Translations under genes and position numbers: made by a program
Notes under the pieces: model-generated
Seen by the model: the letters and a program-made list of their open reading frames with translations, nothing else
The model's database searches: none
What the model was told of the DNA's origin: nothing
Part shown: in pieces, positions 42,623 through 54,400 of the stretch
Position numbering within the stretch: position 1 is the first letter of the stretch
Layout: every line of letters starts with the position of its first letter
Assembly: GCF_042242105.1 (NCBI RefSeq)
Contig: NC_092013.1
Location: 13,881,618-13,945,617 of the forward strand
From: Pempheris klunzingeri
Lineage: Eukaryota > Chordata > Actinopteri > Acropomatiformes > Pempheridae
Length of the DNA stretch: 64,000 bases
Direction of reading: 5' to 3'

Positions 42623-44225
42623 CATCTCTCTTCTATTAGTTGATTTCAGTTCGCGGGGGGGCCACTGGCCTCACCGACACACAGACTGTTTCTCAGGAAG
42701 GAAAACAAAGGGAAAACTGGACTGTTTTTGGGAACAACTGGAGCTTTGGTGAACATTTGCATCACCGTGACACCTGAAATGGTTTTCTAGTGATGAAATA
42801 AAGAAAAATAAAGGGTGTATGTATGATAAGGGAGCGTAATGGGAGGCATCACGTATGATCTTGCACTGTTATCATTTGGCGCACAAACGCAGTGTGGTGC
42901 ACTTTTCTTGAATCATTGTTGTGTCATCGCTGTTAAAATGTTTGGTAGCTTGTCAGTGAAGTTCTTCTGAGCTTCAGTATCTACTTCCATGTTTGATAAG
43001 AGAGACGTGTAAATTTGTGTTATACTCATTTTGTGGTCTTTACGTCTCTGACAAGCTTGAACACCGGATGTGTTTCCATCTTTAAGTGAAGTGTCCCTCT
43101 CTGATTTGTTTCTTCTTTATTGAGCAATGAAGGATTGTTTCTGTCAGTATACATTAAAACTATTTAAACCAATTTGAAAAACAGGGTTGTGTTGTACAAA
43201 TCCATTACAGAAGAGAGTTGATAAGTGTGATATTTTATTGATAAGCGATAAAAGAAGCAGAATAACACAAATCACATGGTAAAGAATCATAACAAAATAT
43301 ATATCACAGGTTTGTGAGTTGTATTAATGAAGTGGATGAGGACACATCAACAACATAACTACAAAATGGTGTTAAAAGTAAGGCATAAAAGATGATTTCT
43401 CAAGTTACAATTCAACTTTTCGACAGTTGAAAATGGATCAAGTACTGTATGTAACTATATCACTATCAGTAAGATCACAGAACAACATTGTCCCCATATA
43501 GAGAGTAAATATCCAGACACAGCTCGTGTAACGTAACAAACATTGACTCAGCTGTAGTTAAATTAAGAGGCACCCTTCAGGCTGACTTCCATTCATTATG
43601 GTGATATGAATGTAGTGCGATGAGATGAGTGGACTACAACAGTACTAGTTCGACATTATTTCAAGATTTCATGATCCACATCGCCTGCAGATCTGCTGGA
43701 AGAGGTTAGGTACAGCTAACCAAACATTTCCTCAGAGATGTCCCAGGCTTGTTAGTTTTCAGAGGTAGTCCAGAGGGCAAAAAAACGTAAAGTCAATGCA
43801 GTTGAACAAGTAAACATAACCTGTCTGTGTATGAATTAAGCTCCTCTGGCAGCAATTTAGTCAACAATACTGAAATACATAAAATTACTGGGATGCAACA
43901 TATCATCAGTGATAGAATAAGCAAGTTTTAGGTGGAAGAAACACTTGATATATACAGTAAATGATGGGTGATATTCAAGTCATGTAATGAACAACTAGTA
44001 AGTGATATGTAGTTCATGTTGGATGTTTATGTGAGAGTCCGAGGAAGTATTGAATTATCTGCAACAAAAAAACCAAAAGAATTTGGTAATCCTTAATTTA
44101 ATCTCCATGAGGACAAAGAGATCCCCACCCCTCCAAAAATACTAATGTTATTCTACAGGTGTATGGCCAGTTGTTATTACTTATTAAATACAGATAGGAT
44201 CTGCTACTTTCTTAAAGAGTTAACC

Positions 44226-44490
44226 TTAAAGTATGAGTTCTCCCAAATTACGAAATGAATTACACTTAACCTCTAGTTGTATGTGACCATGCAGGTGGTT
44301 TAGTTTTTCTTTTCAACGCCATGAGCACAATAGTGTGACAACAAAGAAAATGCCATTCATTTCCAATGTATTGTAGTTTTAGGAACAGATATCTTAAAAC
44401 CTGGACAAACAAAATTAAAACTATCTGCGTGGCTGGAGACCACTAGAGGTCAGTGACAAAAAAATTAATTGGGTGAACTGACCCTTTAAA
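44226..44490. mobile_element. MITE-like element with TTAAAG..AGTTC.CCCAA ends
   Basis: The left end TTAAAGTATGAGTTCTCCCA matches the reverse complement of the right end, TTAAAGGGTCAGTTCACCCA. The interior has no coding capacity. Elements starting 'AAAGGGTCAGTTCACCCAAAT' are very common in fish genomes. Confidence 0.65.
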
Positions 44491-46141
44491 GCAAGACTTA
44501 GTAACTTCTGCAAGAACAACCACAAATGAAAAGTTGAATTAATAAGCAGGAAAACAGGCCGGCAATTCAGACAATCAGGTATAACGTACAGTAGATAATG
44601 TTAGCAAACTTCAGTTACTGTTACTTAATAAACAATGTTACTGTGTTTGTTTGCTGATTTTATGAATCCTTTCGACTTGTGCTCCTGTTACACTATATTT
44701 TTGCATTTACCCATTATTGTCACATCGTGGCCACTGTGGTCTTTGTTAACCAAAAATTACTGTCTTGCTTTTAAAAGCCAAATACGAAAGGAAGGAACAA
44801 CTTGGGTCAAACAAAGACGGGGTTACTGATACAGTGTTCAGTATTGTTAACTAATCACCCACAACTTTAATTCTCACACAAGGTGACTCTGGTGGTGTTG
44901 TTTTGTTGTTTTCGTGTATTTCAGCACTGTGTGGTTGCTTGCTGCTCTTCCTTTCAGATCACATGAATTAAGAGTGTCACACATACAATTTACAGTGTAA
45001 GAATCAGAAAATACATGATGTAGTAAAAATGAGAGAGGAGTAAGCGACCCAAAACACATAATAAGGAACTACGCCCTAAAAAGCAAGTAGTTGTAAACTA
45101 TTGGCTGCATTTTATTTCCCAGGAGAACAAACTGAGTCTCACTTCAGCTTTGAACAAATAACAGTTTTTGTGTTGAAGAAATGACACTGGTGCTTTTATT
45201 AGAACACTGATAGTAAAATCCTCTGCTTGGAGTGAACCGTCTGCTTCTGTGCTAGTGTGTAAGGCCTGAAGCGCCTTTGCCTGTCTGTGTTTGTGTATCT
45301 GTGCACGAATGTGTGTACATGTGTGTGTGTACAGTATGTGTGTATGTTGTTGCCGCTGAGGGAGTGGAGAATAACTTTGTTGGAGATCGTCTGTCTTTTG
45401 TGTTACTGAGGTAGAATGAGAGATTAGGAAACTGAGGGCAACTGAGGTTTAAATGAGGTCTTTGTGTCAAGGCATACTGGTAATGTCAAATACAGGTCAG
45501 AAATGCACGACAAACACAGCACAATAATTATTACTGAGTAGACTGACAACATGTTCCTGAATAGTTTTGTACCTGAGGTTTCATTATGGTGTAAAAGCAC
45601 TGTAATAGTAAAATCCTGAGTGTGGTAAAATGACACGTCAACACTGTTGTTGACTAAAGTATATATGAAGGGTTTCCTTTCCAAAACGAGATATCCATTT
45701 AAACCTTTGGGTGCGTTTTTTTCCTTAAAACAGCTGCTGGTTGGAAGGACAAAAAAAAAAAAAATCACTGAGGTTATTAACACCTGAATATTTGCTTACA
45801 TTGACATTTGAGCTATGTAATCCTATGCAGTTTTTATTCTGAGCAAAAAAAAAACAAACAAAAAAACGTGAGAACATAACACATTTCTACCCTCCCAAAT
45901 TGGATATTTCATTTTGGAATAAAACATTTCACGTCTACTTTCACAATAATGACATCAGCGCACCATGTATATATTGTAACATTGCTAAAAATATCATTGT
46001 CTTGCTCCCATTTCACATGAGGACTCATGACACGTGATCTAGAAACATGTTTCAATAAAACGGTTCAGTTTGGTTCCTTTTTTTCTTTGACCCCCCTCTC
46101 ATTTTAGCCCGCAACTCCGTCCCCTCTCCACACAACCACCA

Positions 46142-46159
46142 CACACGCACACAGTCGCC

Positions 46160-46203
<44 letters not shown>
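46142..46203 (+). repeat. (CA)n microsatellite
   Basis: A long CA run preceded by CACACGCACACAGTCGCCCG, in the 3' region of the HMGA-like gene. Confidence 0.9.
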
Positions 46204-46205
<2 letters not shown>

Positions 46206-46258
46206 CACACATACTTATGCACACACACACTGAGGGGTTTAGGAAAGCAGGAATCCTT

Positions 46259-46683
46259 AACATTTTGGGAAAAATGCTTCTTGGCTTTATTGCCTGAAGT
46301 TAGAGGAAAAGAGGGAATACAATGAAAAACAGTTAGCTTAGCTTAGCATAAAGACTGGAAACAGTTAGGCTAAAGTAACGAAACTACCCACCAGCACTTC
46401 AAAATCTCAAAGGCCTGTGACGCTGTAAAAACAGAGGATTTTTTTGGTTTGTGTATAAATGAAACAAGCCAGATGAATCATATGAATTAATGAGCTTTAG
46501 AGGCTTTCTTACAATTGACCAGAGCTGGGCTCGCGGTTTCCCCATTTCCAGTCTTTGTGCTAAGCTAAGCTAATTAGCTGCTGGCAGTAGGTTACTATTT
46601 CCTGTACATGAGAGTGGTATCAATCTAATCTTATCAGTTTAACTTTCGGGAAGCAAAGCAAATAAGCACATTTCCCAAAATGT
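46259..46683. mobile_element. Teleost MITE ('cattttggga..ttagcttagcttagcataaagactgg')
   Basis: The ends are inverted: ACATTTTGGGAAAAATGCTT on the left and GCACATTTCCCAAAATGT on the right. The interior has the characteristic AGTTAGCTTAGCTTAGCATA, ACTACCCACCAGCACTTC, GCTAAGCTAAGCTAATTAGC and ATGAGAGTGGTATCAATCTA. I recognise this as a widespread non-autonomous fish element. A second, more diverged copy is at 57270-57687. Confidence 0.75.
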
Positions 46684-46924
46684 GAAACTTTTCCCTAAAC
46701 AAAAACGTATCTAAAGGTCAAATTCTTCAATGTTGAAACAGAGTTCACCAAACTCTTATAGAGCACCAAAAACCAGGGTACAGTATCAGATTGGGAGGAG
46801 AAACCACTGTCTGCAGCTATTGTTTTTTGTGTGTGTGTTCCTGAATCCCCATCACAGATAGGAGACAGACTGTACCCCTGTATGCTTGAGGCCAAACCTT
46901 GAGGTAGGTAGAGAGGTATCCTAT

Positions 46925-49900
46925 CTACTCCCCTTCCTCCTGCGCCGAGACCTGAGATGACGAGGGCTCAAGCTGCGAGGGGCCCTCCTCAGCCTCTTCT
47001 GAAGGGCCCTGGAACAGGAGGGGAACAAAACCACTGTCACTTCGTCTGTTATTGTCTGATCTCTTTCAGTCTGGTGACTCATTATGCACATGGTAGTGAA
47101 TCAACAGCAGAATGAGCCCGAAAATACAAGAATGAGTGTTAAAATTTCATTGAGTGATTGCGTGCGGGGAAGTAGGTCCAGCTGTCAAGACCTAGAAATG
47201 TGAGGAAGACAACGGTTATGTCAGGAAACCAAGAAGACAGAGGAAGAGAACAGTTAGATCAGGTTTCCCCTCTTTACATTGACTCATTCTTCCCCTTCGC
47301 ATGCGTGTGTCTGAGAAAAGGAGTCTGTCACAACGGTTTCAGTTCTTGAAGCATCTTTGACAAACTGCTCAGTGGAGAGGATGCGATAAGGCAGACGAGG
47401 GGCATCAAGAGAACAACTGCCCGCTTTGGTGACAACTGTTGTGCAATGGTTTTGTTTGAAAAATGAACAAGATGGCTAAGAGAACCAAAGTTTCTCAGAA
47501 ACCCCGAGCATATATACGCCAAAACTGGATGTCACAAAAGGATGTTTGGAGGTGTATCTGTGCATCAGCACGGCCATCTGTGCATTTCCAAGAACTCCTC
47601 ATATCCTGATGAAGTCAGTTTACGTAAAAGCACACGGAACATGTACATATGCTGTTTTGCTATTTACATCAAATGTGCCATAGCAATGCTTATTTTAGCA
47701 GTTTTATATTAGTCTGATGACACACAGTGCGGCAGGTTTCAAAAGTCTATTTCTCACATACACATACACATAGTGAAATGCAAATGTGGCATGCTCACGC
47801 AGCTGTGCTAAAAGACTAAAGACTAAAAACACAAGGATTGGAACAAAAATATAAGGGATAAAAATGCAAGATAAATGTGCATGTGTCAGATTTGCAAATA
47901 TGCAATGTGCAGGCCAGAGCAAAGGATTAGCTGCAGAGAATGTATTGAACAAGAGGTTGACTGAGGATGCACAGAGGTCAGAGGTCAGAGCACACCATCC
48001 TGGTGCCCTGAGGACAGAAACCTTTTCTTCACGTCTGTGTTGGATTTTGTGGTGATGGAGGTGTTCAGAGGAGCATGGTTTTGCATTATGGCACACTAGA
48101 GTCTATGAGAAAAGACTAATATAAAACTGCTTAAGAATTGCTTTGAAGTAGGCAGAGGGGTATCCTAATTACTTCGACATTAGACACAAATCTCAGGGTA
48201 ACACACTGCATTAGTCTAGGTAACTGAGTGTATATCAGAGCACAGAGTTGTCCAACTAGAGTCATAGATTGTTGGCTGACACTTCATTATAACTTGTGAA
48301 TGTAGTTTAGGTTTGATGCTGAACATAAGCATTCCTATATCATAAACGTAACTGATGTTAGTCAAAATGTGAGCATGTGACACAAAATGAGACTTCTGTT
48401 CAACTGAAGCCGAGCTTGTTTTTCACAAACTCTCAGAGTGACTTTAGCTTCAAGTTGATGTAATACTAATTTAAAAATGAAAGAAAACTAAAAAGGTGAA
48501 ACATTATTTGGTAAATCTAGAGTACAGACGCATTCAATTCAAAACTAAAAGGATTTAATGCTTCAAACTCACTGCACAGTTTGTTAGATTATAAATAATC
48601 TTTTATAAATTTACTTTATCTGTGAACATGGTTCTGAAAGTTATCTATAGAGTTTAATTTGAAAACGTCTTGAGTGTATCTTGAACACAGAACTTATTTC
48701 ACTCGTTTTACCCAAAGACCCATTTAGATTAGATCACAATAAGTTTTTAGTCAAGGAACCTTGTGGCTTTAGGTGCTCCATCAAAACAAAACTGGACCAC
48801 CCAGCTGGCTTTTAAAGATTTCGTTTTCCTCACCTGCTGCTCTTCAGCTACTTCTTGAACTACTTTCTGGGGCTGTGGAGAGAGAGGGAACAGAATTAAT
48901 AAAACACAAAGGGAAAAGCATCCTCAAGGGCTGTGCAGCTCCAGTAGACACCTTGGAGGCTCTGGACACAGATTTACATGCGACTCCATGATGTCTAACT
49001 GCCAGTGATTGCTCCATACCCATTTCCTCGGTCGCCCACGCGGTCGTCTCTCCCCAATGGGCTCTACTTTCTGAGAAAGAACGGATGAATGGTTAAAAGG
49101 AGGTTTCAGGTTTTCTGTATCACTGATCACTAACTGAGGTTAAGTACTTATACGTTTCTATTTGTGTTGTAGTTTTTGAGACTTTGGCAGCAGCCATTTT
49201 TAACTGCTAGAGCTTCTGGAGGATAATGAGGAACATTTCTGTCAGGAGCCAAAAGAAGTTTTGTTCTATGAATTTAAGCAACACTGAATAAAAAGTTATT
49301 TGGGATCACTTTGATTTGATTTTATAAGCACAAATTGTGTGGCCTGCATGGTGGATATCACTAACAACTGCAACAAAACTACACTCTTTGATAAACAGGG
49401 ACAGAAATGTCTTTTTTTCTCAGTCAATTCATCCCTTGAAATGTCAGCAGGTACACTGTTTGCATTGCTGTATATTCAGTAAAATCCTGCACATGCATCA
49501 GTTCTTACAGCATGTCTATCTAAACCTGTGCGAGGACCTCTCACAGCCAGAGCAAAACCATTTTATACTTTGACTGTTAAATCAGTTTTCCATCATTTTA
49601 AAACACAACTGACTTGTGTAATTTGCATATCGAATGGCAGGATATCAATGGCATGAAGTATGTTGCTCTGCTTTGTTGCAACAAGTACAACAAGTTCAGT
49701 TTTTGTCCTGCAAATTTCCTGATTCAAATGGAAAACTGCCAGTTGGAGCAGTACAGCAACGTTGTACAGCAACCTCACAGACTTAACCATGGATATGTAT
49801 ACCATGGATATCTTTTCTTGTATACTAGCAAATTCTGCAATAACAAACTGCTGATAATCATATATGTATGAAATATGTTTGGACATATTTTGTTAATTTA

Positions 49901-51534
49901 TATCAAATAGCTGTCATTATAAGATGATGGACATAAAATGCCAGTCAGCATTTTTAAAATGCCCTGTAGCAAATATTGACCTTTTAAAATCCAACAAAAA
50001 CATAAAAATGACGAATGCAGTTTTGCAACTTTTAGCTTTTATAGTATTAGTGGATTTAGATTTATTTTTTTCACTTGATTGGAAAGCAAATCACTGGTAA
50101 GAATGAGCTTAATCATTGTTACTCTGCACTTTGAGCGGAGACAGAAGAAGCATTAAGATCCTTTTTTTAAAAAAAAGTAAAAGCAGAATTACAACGATGT
50201 ACAAATATTCCACTACAAGTAAAAATCCTGCATTTAAAATGTATTCAAGTATTGAAAGTAATTCTCATTATGCAAAACGTCTCCATTCAGAGACTTTGAT
50301 TATTAAACATATTATATTATTTATGTATTATCACTGATGCATTGATGTGTACTTAATATACTGCTGATTTACTGCATGCTATTTTAGAAGATGTGCAAAA
50401 TGGTAAACTGCAAAGTATCTGTCAAATATCTGTAGTGGAATAAGTACAAAATCTCCCTCTGAAATATGGTGCATTAAAAGTAGAAAACAAAAACTAAAAA
50501 CTACTGACGTTCACTATCTAAGTAAAAGGATGATACTTTCCACTACTTTTATAATGTTACGGTGACATTTCTCTGTGAGACCATGTTTCATTCCTCAGAA
50601 TAACAACAGCTACCTCTGCACTGGCCAGTCCATCTTTGAGCACTAACCCACAGGCTGCAGCATGAGATATAAATAAAGAATTGATTTAATAACAGCTTCT
50701 CTTTTCTCTGTTTTCAGCTGACATTTTCTCTCAAGATGCCTGTTGACTGTCAAACGCCCTACAATACACATAAATCTTTGCATTTCACAACCTAGTACAT
50801 GGAAACCTCAGGTGCACTTTCCAAGGCATCTAATGCAGATGCACTGGAAAGATAACTCCACTGCAATCATTTACAGTATGTTATAAACATGTTAACAGTG
50901 CTATCATCAATTGTGAGACAGGTATGTTGTATGTTGTCTGTTACTCTTTTTTTCTGGAGTGATGGAGAGCAAGTTCATTTTGTCTTAACTAAGAAATCAC
51001 AGGTATTCAAATTCAAATCCAAAGTGACTGATGCTTATTTCTTTCAGATTTTTCTAATGTTGGGATATTTTCAATTATTGTGATTTAACTATTAACGCAG
51101 AAACAAGGCACTGTTGCAACTCAGACATTAAAGTTCACATAAATATTTTCAACCTTCAGTGCAGTTCTGGGGCCTTTGTTCTTGCTGCCTTTCGGCCGTC
51201 CTCTCGGTCGCTTTGGAGTCGGTGGTCCAACAGGCTCCTGTAGGGATAGATCAAATGTGGAGTGAAAAATTTTTGTCTGCATGAGCAGTTCTCTACAGCC
51301 AGGAGCCCCAGACACACAATCAACTAGCTTTGTTTTTCAGAATGACTTTTTATGATTCAATAGCACACTTTATGATCTAAGGTCAGGACAGAGCTCATCA
51401 GATTCCTCTTTTAAAGACTGAAGTCCTACCTGCGGCTGTTTCCGTGGCCGACCCCTGCCCCTGCGCTGAGGCTCAGGAGGTGACTGGGCAGTGCTCGGCT
51501 GGGGAGACGGCTCTTTGGTCCCACTGTTACTCAT
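46925..51534 (-). CDS. HMGA-family AT-hook chromatin protein, HMGA2-like
   Basis: HMGA proteins bind the minor groove of AT-rich DNA and organise enhanceosomes. Exons are 51534-51430, 51237-51154, 49070-49020, 48872-48834 and 47008-46925, in phase, giving 120 residues. Three AT-hooks are visible: RRGRGRPRK (24-32), [13 protein letters not shown] (44-56) and [10 protein letters not shown] (71-80). A short hydrophilic exon ([13 protein letters not shown]) and an acidic Ser-rich tail ending AQEEGE follow. One AT-hook per exon for exons 1-3, the [13 protein letters not shown] junction and the separate PQ.VVQ exon match HMGA2 rather than HMGA1, where the third hook reads KPRGRPKK. However, none of the usual human HMGA2 neighbours is nearby, so this may be an additional paralogue; I therefore give no symbol. 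Donor 51153-51152 (GTTGAA) is weak. Confidence 0.85.
50147..50556. repeat. Dispersed teleost repeat ('ccactacaagtaaaaatcctgcattt' family)
   Basis: Within an HMGA-like intron. The ends are AGAAGCATTAAGATCCTTTT and AAGTAAAAGGATGATACTTT, i.e. inverted. Internal CCACTACAAGTAAAAATCCT, TGCATTTAAAATGTATTCAA and AGTGGAATAAGTACAAAATC fit a very abundant fish element of about 400-600 bp. It has no coding capacity. Confidence 0.6.
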
Positions 51535-51789
51535 GCCTGTGTCTGTCCACCTGCTTCAGAGAGTGTGGGCATCAAAGCCTGGAGGAGCGGCCTCAAGGGC
51601 TTAAAGAGGAGAATACCTGAGTATCAGGAGCTGCAGATTTAAGCAAAGAAATAAAAAAAAATGCAGTGCAGCAATCAAATCTTTGAAGAAGTAATGTTAT
51701 GCCACTTCTTTTTGCAAAATTTCCAGTGAGTTTCTATCAGTGCTTAGTGTAGGATATTACTTGAAGGATACTTTAGAATCACACAGGAC

Positions 51790-52060
51790 CCTTTTCCAAG
51801 AGCGAGCGTGGGAACTGCTTATACATAAGCCTTGGCACCGTGTTCATCGGAACACAGACAGGGGTCTGGCAAACGCAGGGAAACATGAGAGTGGTGTCCA
51901 GCGACTAAAAGTAGCACAGATATTCACAACTCAATCTACCATCCAAAATCTGCATCTACTGTACGCTGCCTTTCCATCTGCCCTCTGTGAGGTATTTCTC
52001 AATGGGGTTGTACATGTTGTAGGCGTGCTGATGCTGTTACAACTTGTACTGTAAAACTGT
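51790..52060 (-). mobile_element. Possible decayed IS630/Tc-like transposase remnant
   Basis: On the minus strand one frame reads YNPIEKYLTEGRWKGSV, reminiscent of the NPIEEFFSAWRWKVYD motif of a fish DDE transposase family. It is followed by a stop and then, in other positions, QFPRSLLE (compare FFPRCLARE). Multiple stops show that it is dead if real. The match is short and from memory. Confidence 0.25.
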
Positions 52061-52179
52061 GACAATAATTTAGAAGCACACACACACACACAAAAACAAC
52101 TACATGGGAAGTCTTACTGGAAAGGATCACAACAATGTGACAAACAAAAAGTCTGTGTCTTCAGCCTGTAGTGAACTTT

Positions 52180-52757
52180 AGAGATGCAATGATTTGTTGA
52201 TTAGTCCAACGACTAATCAACAATTGATTTGAAACTATTGTGGTAATCAATTAATCATTGACATAAATTTTCAAGCAACAATTTTAAACACTCTCTGGTA
52301 TAAGCTAATCAGTTTTGAGGATTCACTGCTTTTAAAAATTTGTTTATGTTACTGTAAACTATCTGTAACTACATCTTTTAGGCTGAAGTCCACAAAAAGG
52401 GACATTATCATGAGCTTTGGAAAACTGTGATTTCTGATGGACCAGTTGAATAACTCATCATACTATCAATAAAATGTCTTTACGTGTTATATCTTTACAG
52501 ATTAGACTAAAAAGTGACCGAAATGAGTGAAAAATGCCTCTATTGAGTTCCCAAAGCGACAAATCTTCAAATGACTTATTTTGTTTCACCAGAAGTCTAA
52601 AAACCAAATCACATAAGACAAAAATTTGTATTCGAGAAAATGAGACTGAAGGAATGGTCATCATTTTTACTTGAAAAATGACTGAAGCAGACATTAAAAT
52701 AGTTACCGATTAACTGTCTGAGGATCAATTAATCAATTAATCGTCTAGCTGTTTCAG
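52180..52757. repeat. Dispersed teleost repeat with ATTAATC-rich inverted ends
   Basis: It opens with AGAGATGCAATGATTTGTTG, GATTAGTCCAACGACTAATC and AATCAATTAATCATTGACAT, and closes with AATAGTTACCGATTAACTG and GGATCAATTAATCAATTAAT. This is the pattern of a common fish element that starts near 'agggctgcaactaacgatta'. No coding capacity. It lies upstream of the HMGA-like start codon, within its presumed first intron. Confidence 0.6.
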
Positions 52758-53559
52758 TCCATGTGAATCATAGATCGGATTAACAGCACCACTGTGCCTT
52801 ACTGTAAACAATGTGTCCTTTTGTAGTATTATATTTCAGGTAACTTCCTTAAAAGTAACACATTACTGACTTTATTACTTTTTAAATTGGCTGTTGGTAA
52901 TGTCCAAGGTGCTCCTTTGCCACACCGTCCAGCTCTGTGAGGAATGTGCCAAACACTAATTGCCAACACAGCCTATCAAACGGCCGTACTGAAGCAGGAA
53001 GTCGGAGTAATCTGAGAAATCTACGTCCTCGTTGAAACGATTTAAAGCCAAACGAGACGCACGACGTCGTTTCGTCGCTTATAAACTGATTTCGGAGCAA
53101 CACAACAAGCGTCCAGCACTTCTCCTGCAGCGGCGGACCGTCCGCTTAACTAGTCTGTGTTTGGCAGTCAAGTACGGGACTGAATGTACTTTTTGCATAT
53201 GGGCGGCAATTGCGACCATAAAAACAGAATCTTTTCCAGCCTTTAAAGAAGGTGCGTAAAGCGCTCCTGCAGCGATCCCGTCAAACCTCCCCGACTGGTC
53301 GAGTAAGTGGCACATGCATAACGCCAAAACAACAGCCGAGGCCATCGGTGTTTCAAACAGTAAAGTCGGCGCTCACTACACAACATCCCCCTGCTTCCAT
53401 CACTTGCGCAATCGGGTTTAAATGTGTTGGGTTTTGCAGTGATAACAGGTCCGCCGAAGTGGATGGACCGAGCGTCCGCAAGGGCTGCAAAAACTTTACC
53501 AAGAAGGACAAAGGCGAGCAACACAGGTGCAAAAGCTCTCCTTCCAAAGCAGCCTGGAC

Positions 53560-53625
53560 ATACATACATACATACATACACGCACACATGCAGACATACA
53601 GACATAGATGCATGCATGCATGCAT
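53560..53625 (+). repeat. CATA/CATG tetranucleotide repeats
   Basis: ACATACATACATACATACAC is followed by related CACA/GACATA steps and a TGCATGCATGCATGCAT run. Confidence 0.8.
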
Positions 53626-53721
53626 TCAGGCTATAGGCTCCATGTTCAGGCTGAGTGATCCTGTTCATGCAGGCAGCGCCAAATGCAACAGTGAGAGGTG
53701 CTGAGAGAGAGCTGAACTTAC

Positions 53722-54400
53722 CTTGAGTCGCTTTGTAGTTTTACCTGGAAATTCACACAGTCAGCCCACTTTGTGCTCCTGCACAACTATGAAAATGTTA
53801 GTGTATCGACCGTCTCATTGGTTGGAATGAAAGGGTAAACTCTCTCTCTCTCTCTTTCCCTCCCTCCCTGACTCTCTCTCTCTCTCTCCTCCTCCTCTAA
53901 TCGGAAATGTGTGTGATCCCCCCAGACGTCCAGTCACGAATACCCCAGTCGCAGTATAATTGGGGGTTGTAGCTGAGCAGTATGCATTGCATACTTTCTC
54001 TATTAAAGCATGTTTCAAGAAAGAACGAGGGTAGGAGGGTTGAAACAGAGGACCCCGCCCCGAAAAGCTCACCGGACCACCCACTTGAGTTTAGAGGGTG
54101 AGAGAGGGAGAGACAGAGGGAGGGAGAGAGAGAGAGAGAGACGGGCATCAGACAGGAGGGCAGAGTTTGGTTCCGGGGTTCCCAAAGTGGGGTCCGGGGC
54201 CTGGGAAGTTCCCCACAGAAGGGAGAAAAAAACTTTTTAGTCGGCTTCGGTAGAAATGATGGTGAGATCAGACTGTCTAGACTGCTCCGAGCAGAGGTTT
54301 CACTCTCTCTCTCTGTGCTGTTGGTTGGATCCCCACCTACAGTGTTAGAGATATACAGTGCGATGCTGTCAGTCACAACAAAAGGACAGAAGTGTTAAAT
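53722..54400 (-). promoter_or_regulatory. HMGA-like non-coding first exon and promoter with opposing CT/GA tracts
   Basis: A splice donor (CTCAAG|GTAAGT) at 53722/53721 on the minus strand suggests a 5' UTR exon. Upstream are a CT/TC tract at 53838-53890 and a GA tract at 54095-54140 (plus-strand sense). HMGA2 genes in mammals are also known for long polypyrimidine tracts in promoter and 5' UTR. The exon assignment is inferred from the donor and position. Confidence 0.45.

Larger units (their letters stand above)
42813..46924 (-). other. HMGA-like gene 3' UTR or flank, with inserted repeats
   Basis: This is non-coding between two genes whose 3' ends face each other. A minus-strand AATAAA at 43239-43234 could end a 3' UTR of up to 3.7 kb for the HMGA-like gene. 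The stretch includes two inverted-repeat elements (44226-44490, 46259-46683), a CA repeat, and three matches to the let-7 seed on the minus strand (46907-46900, 45414-45407, 43768-43762). How far the 3' UTR truly extends is not known. Confidence 0.4.

Noticed and set aside
51740-52054. 104-codon plus-strand open frame
   Set aside because: No recognisable domain. The opposite strand gives a better, though weak, explanation as a decayed transposase.
53252-53704. 150-codon plus-strand open frame, with a 141-codon frame antisense to it
   Set aside because: Both frames run through CATA/CATG simple repeats, have no recognisable domain, and lack splice or start context. Most likely chance frames in the region upstream of the HMGA-like gene.
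53897-54376. 159-codon minus-strand open frame
   Set aside because: It crosses the CT/GA tracts of the HMGA-like promoter, giving Ser/Arg/Glu-rich low-complexity sequence. No family similarity seen.
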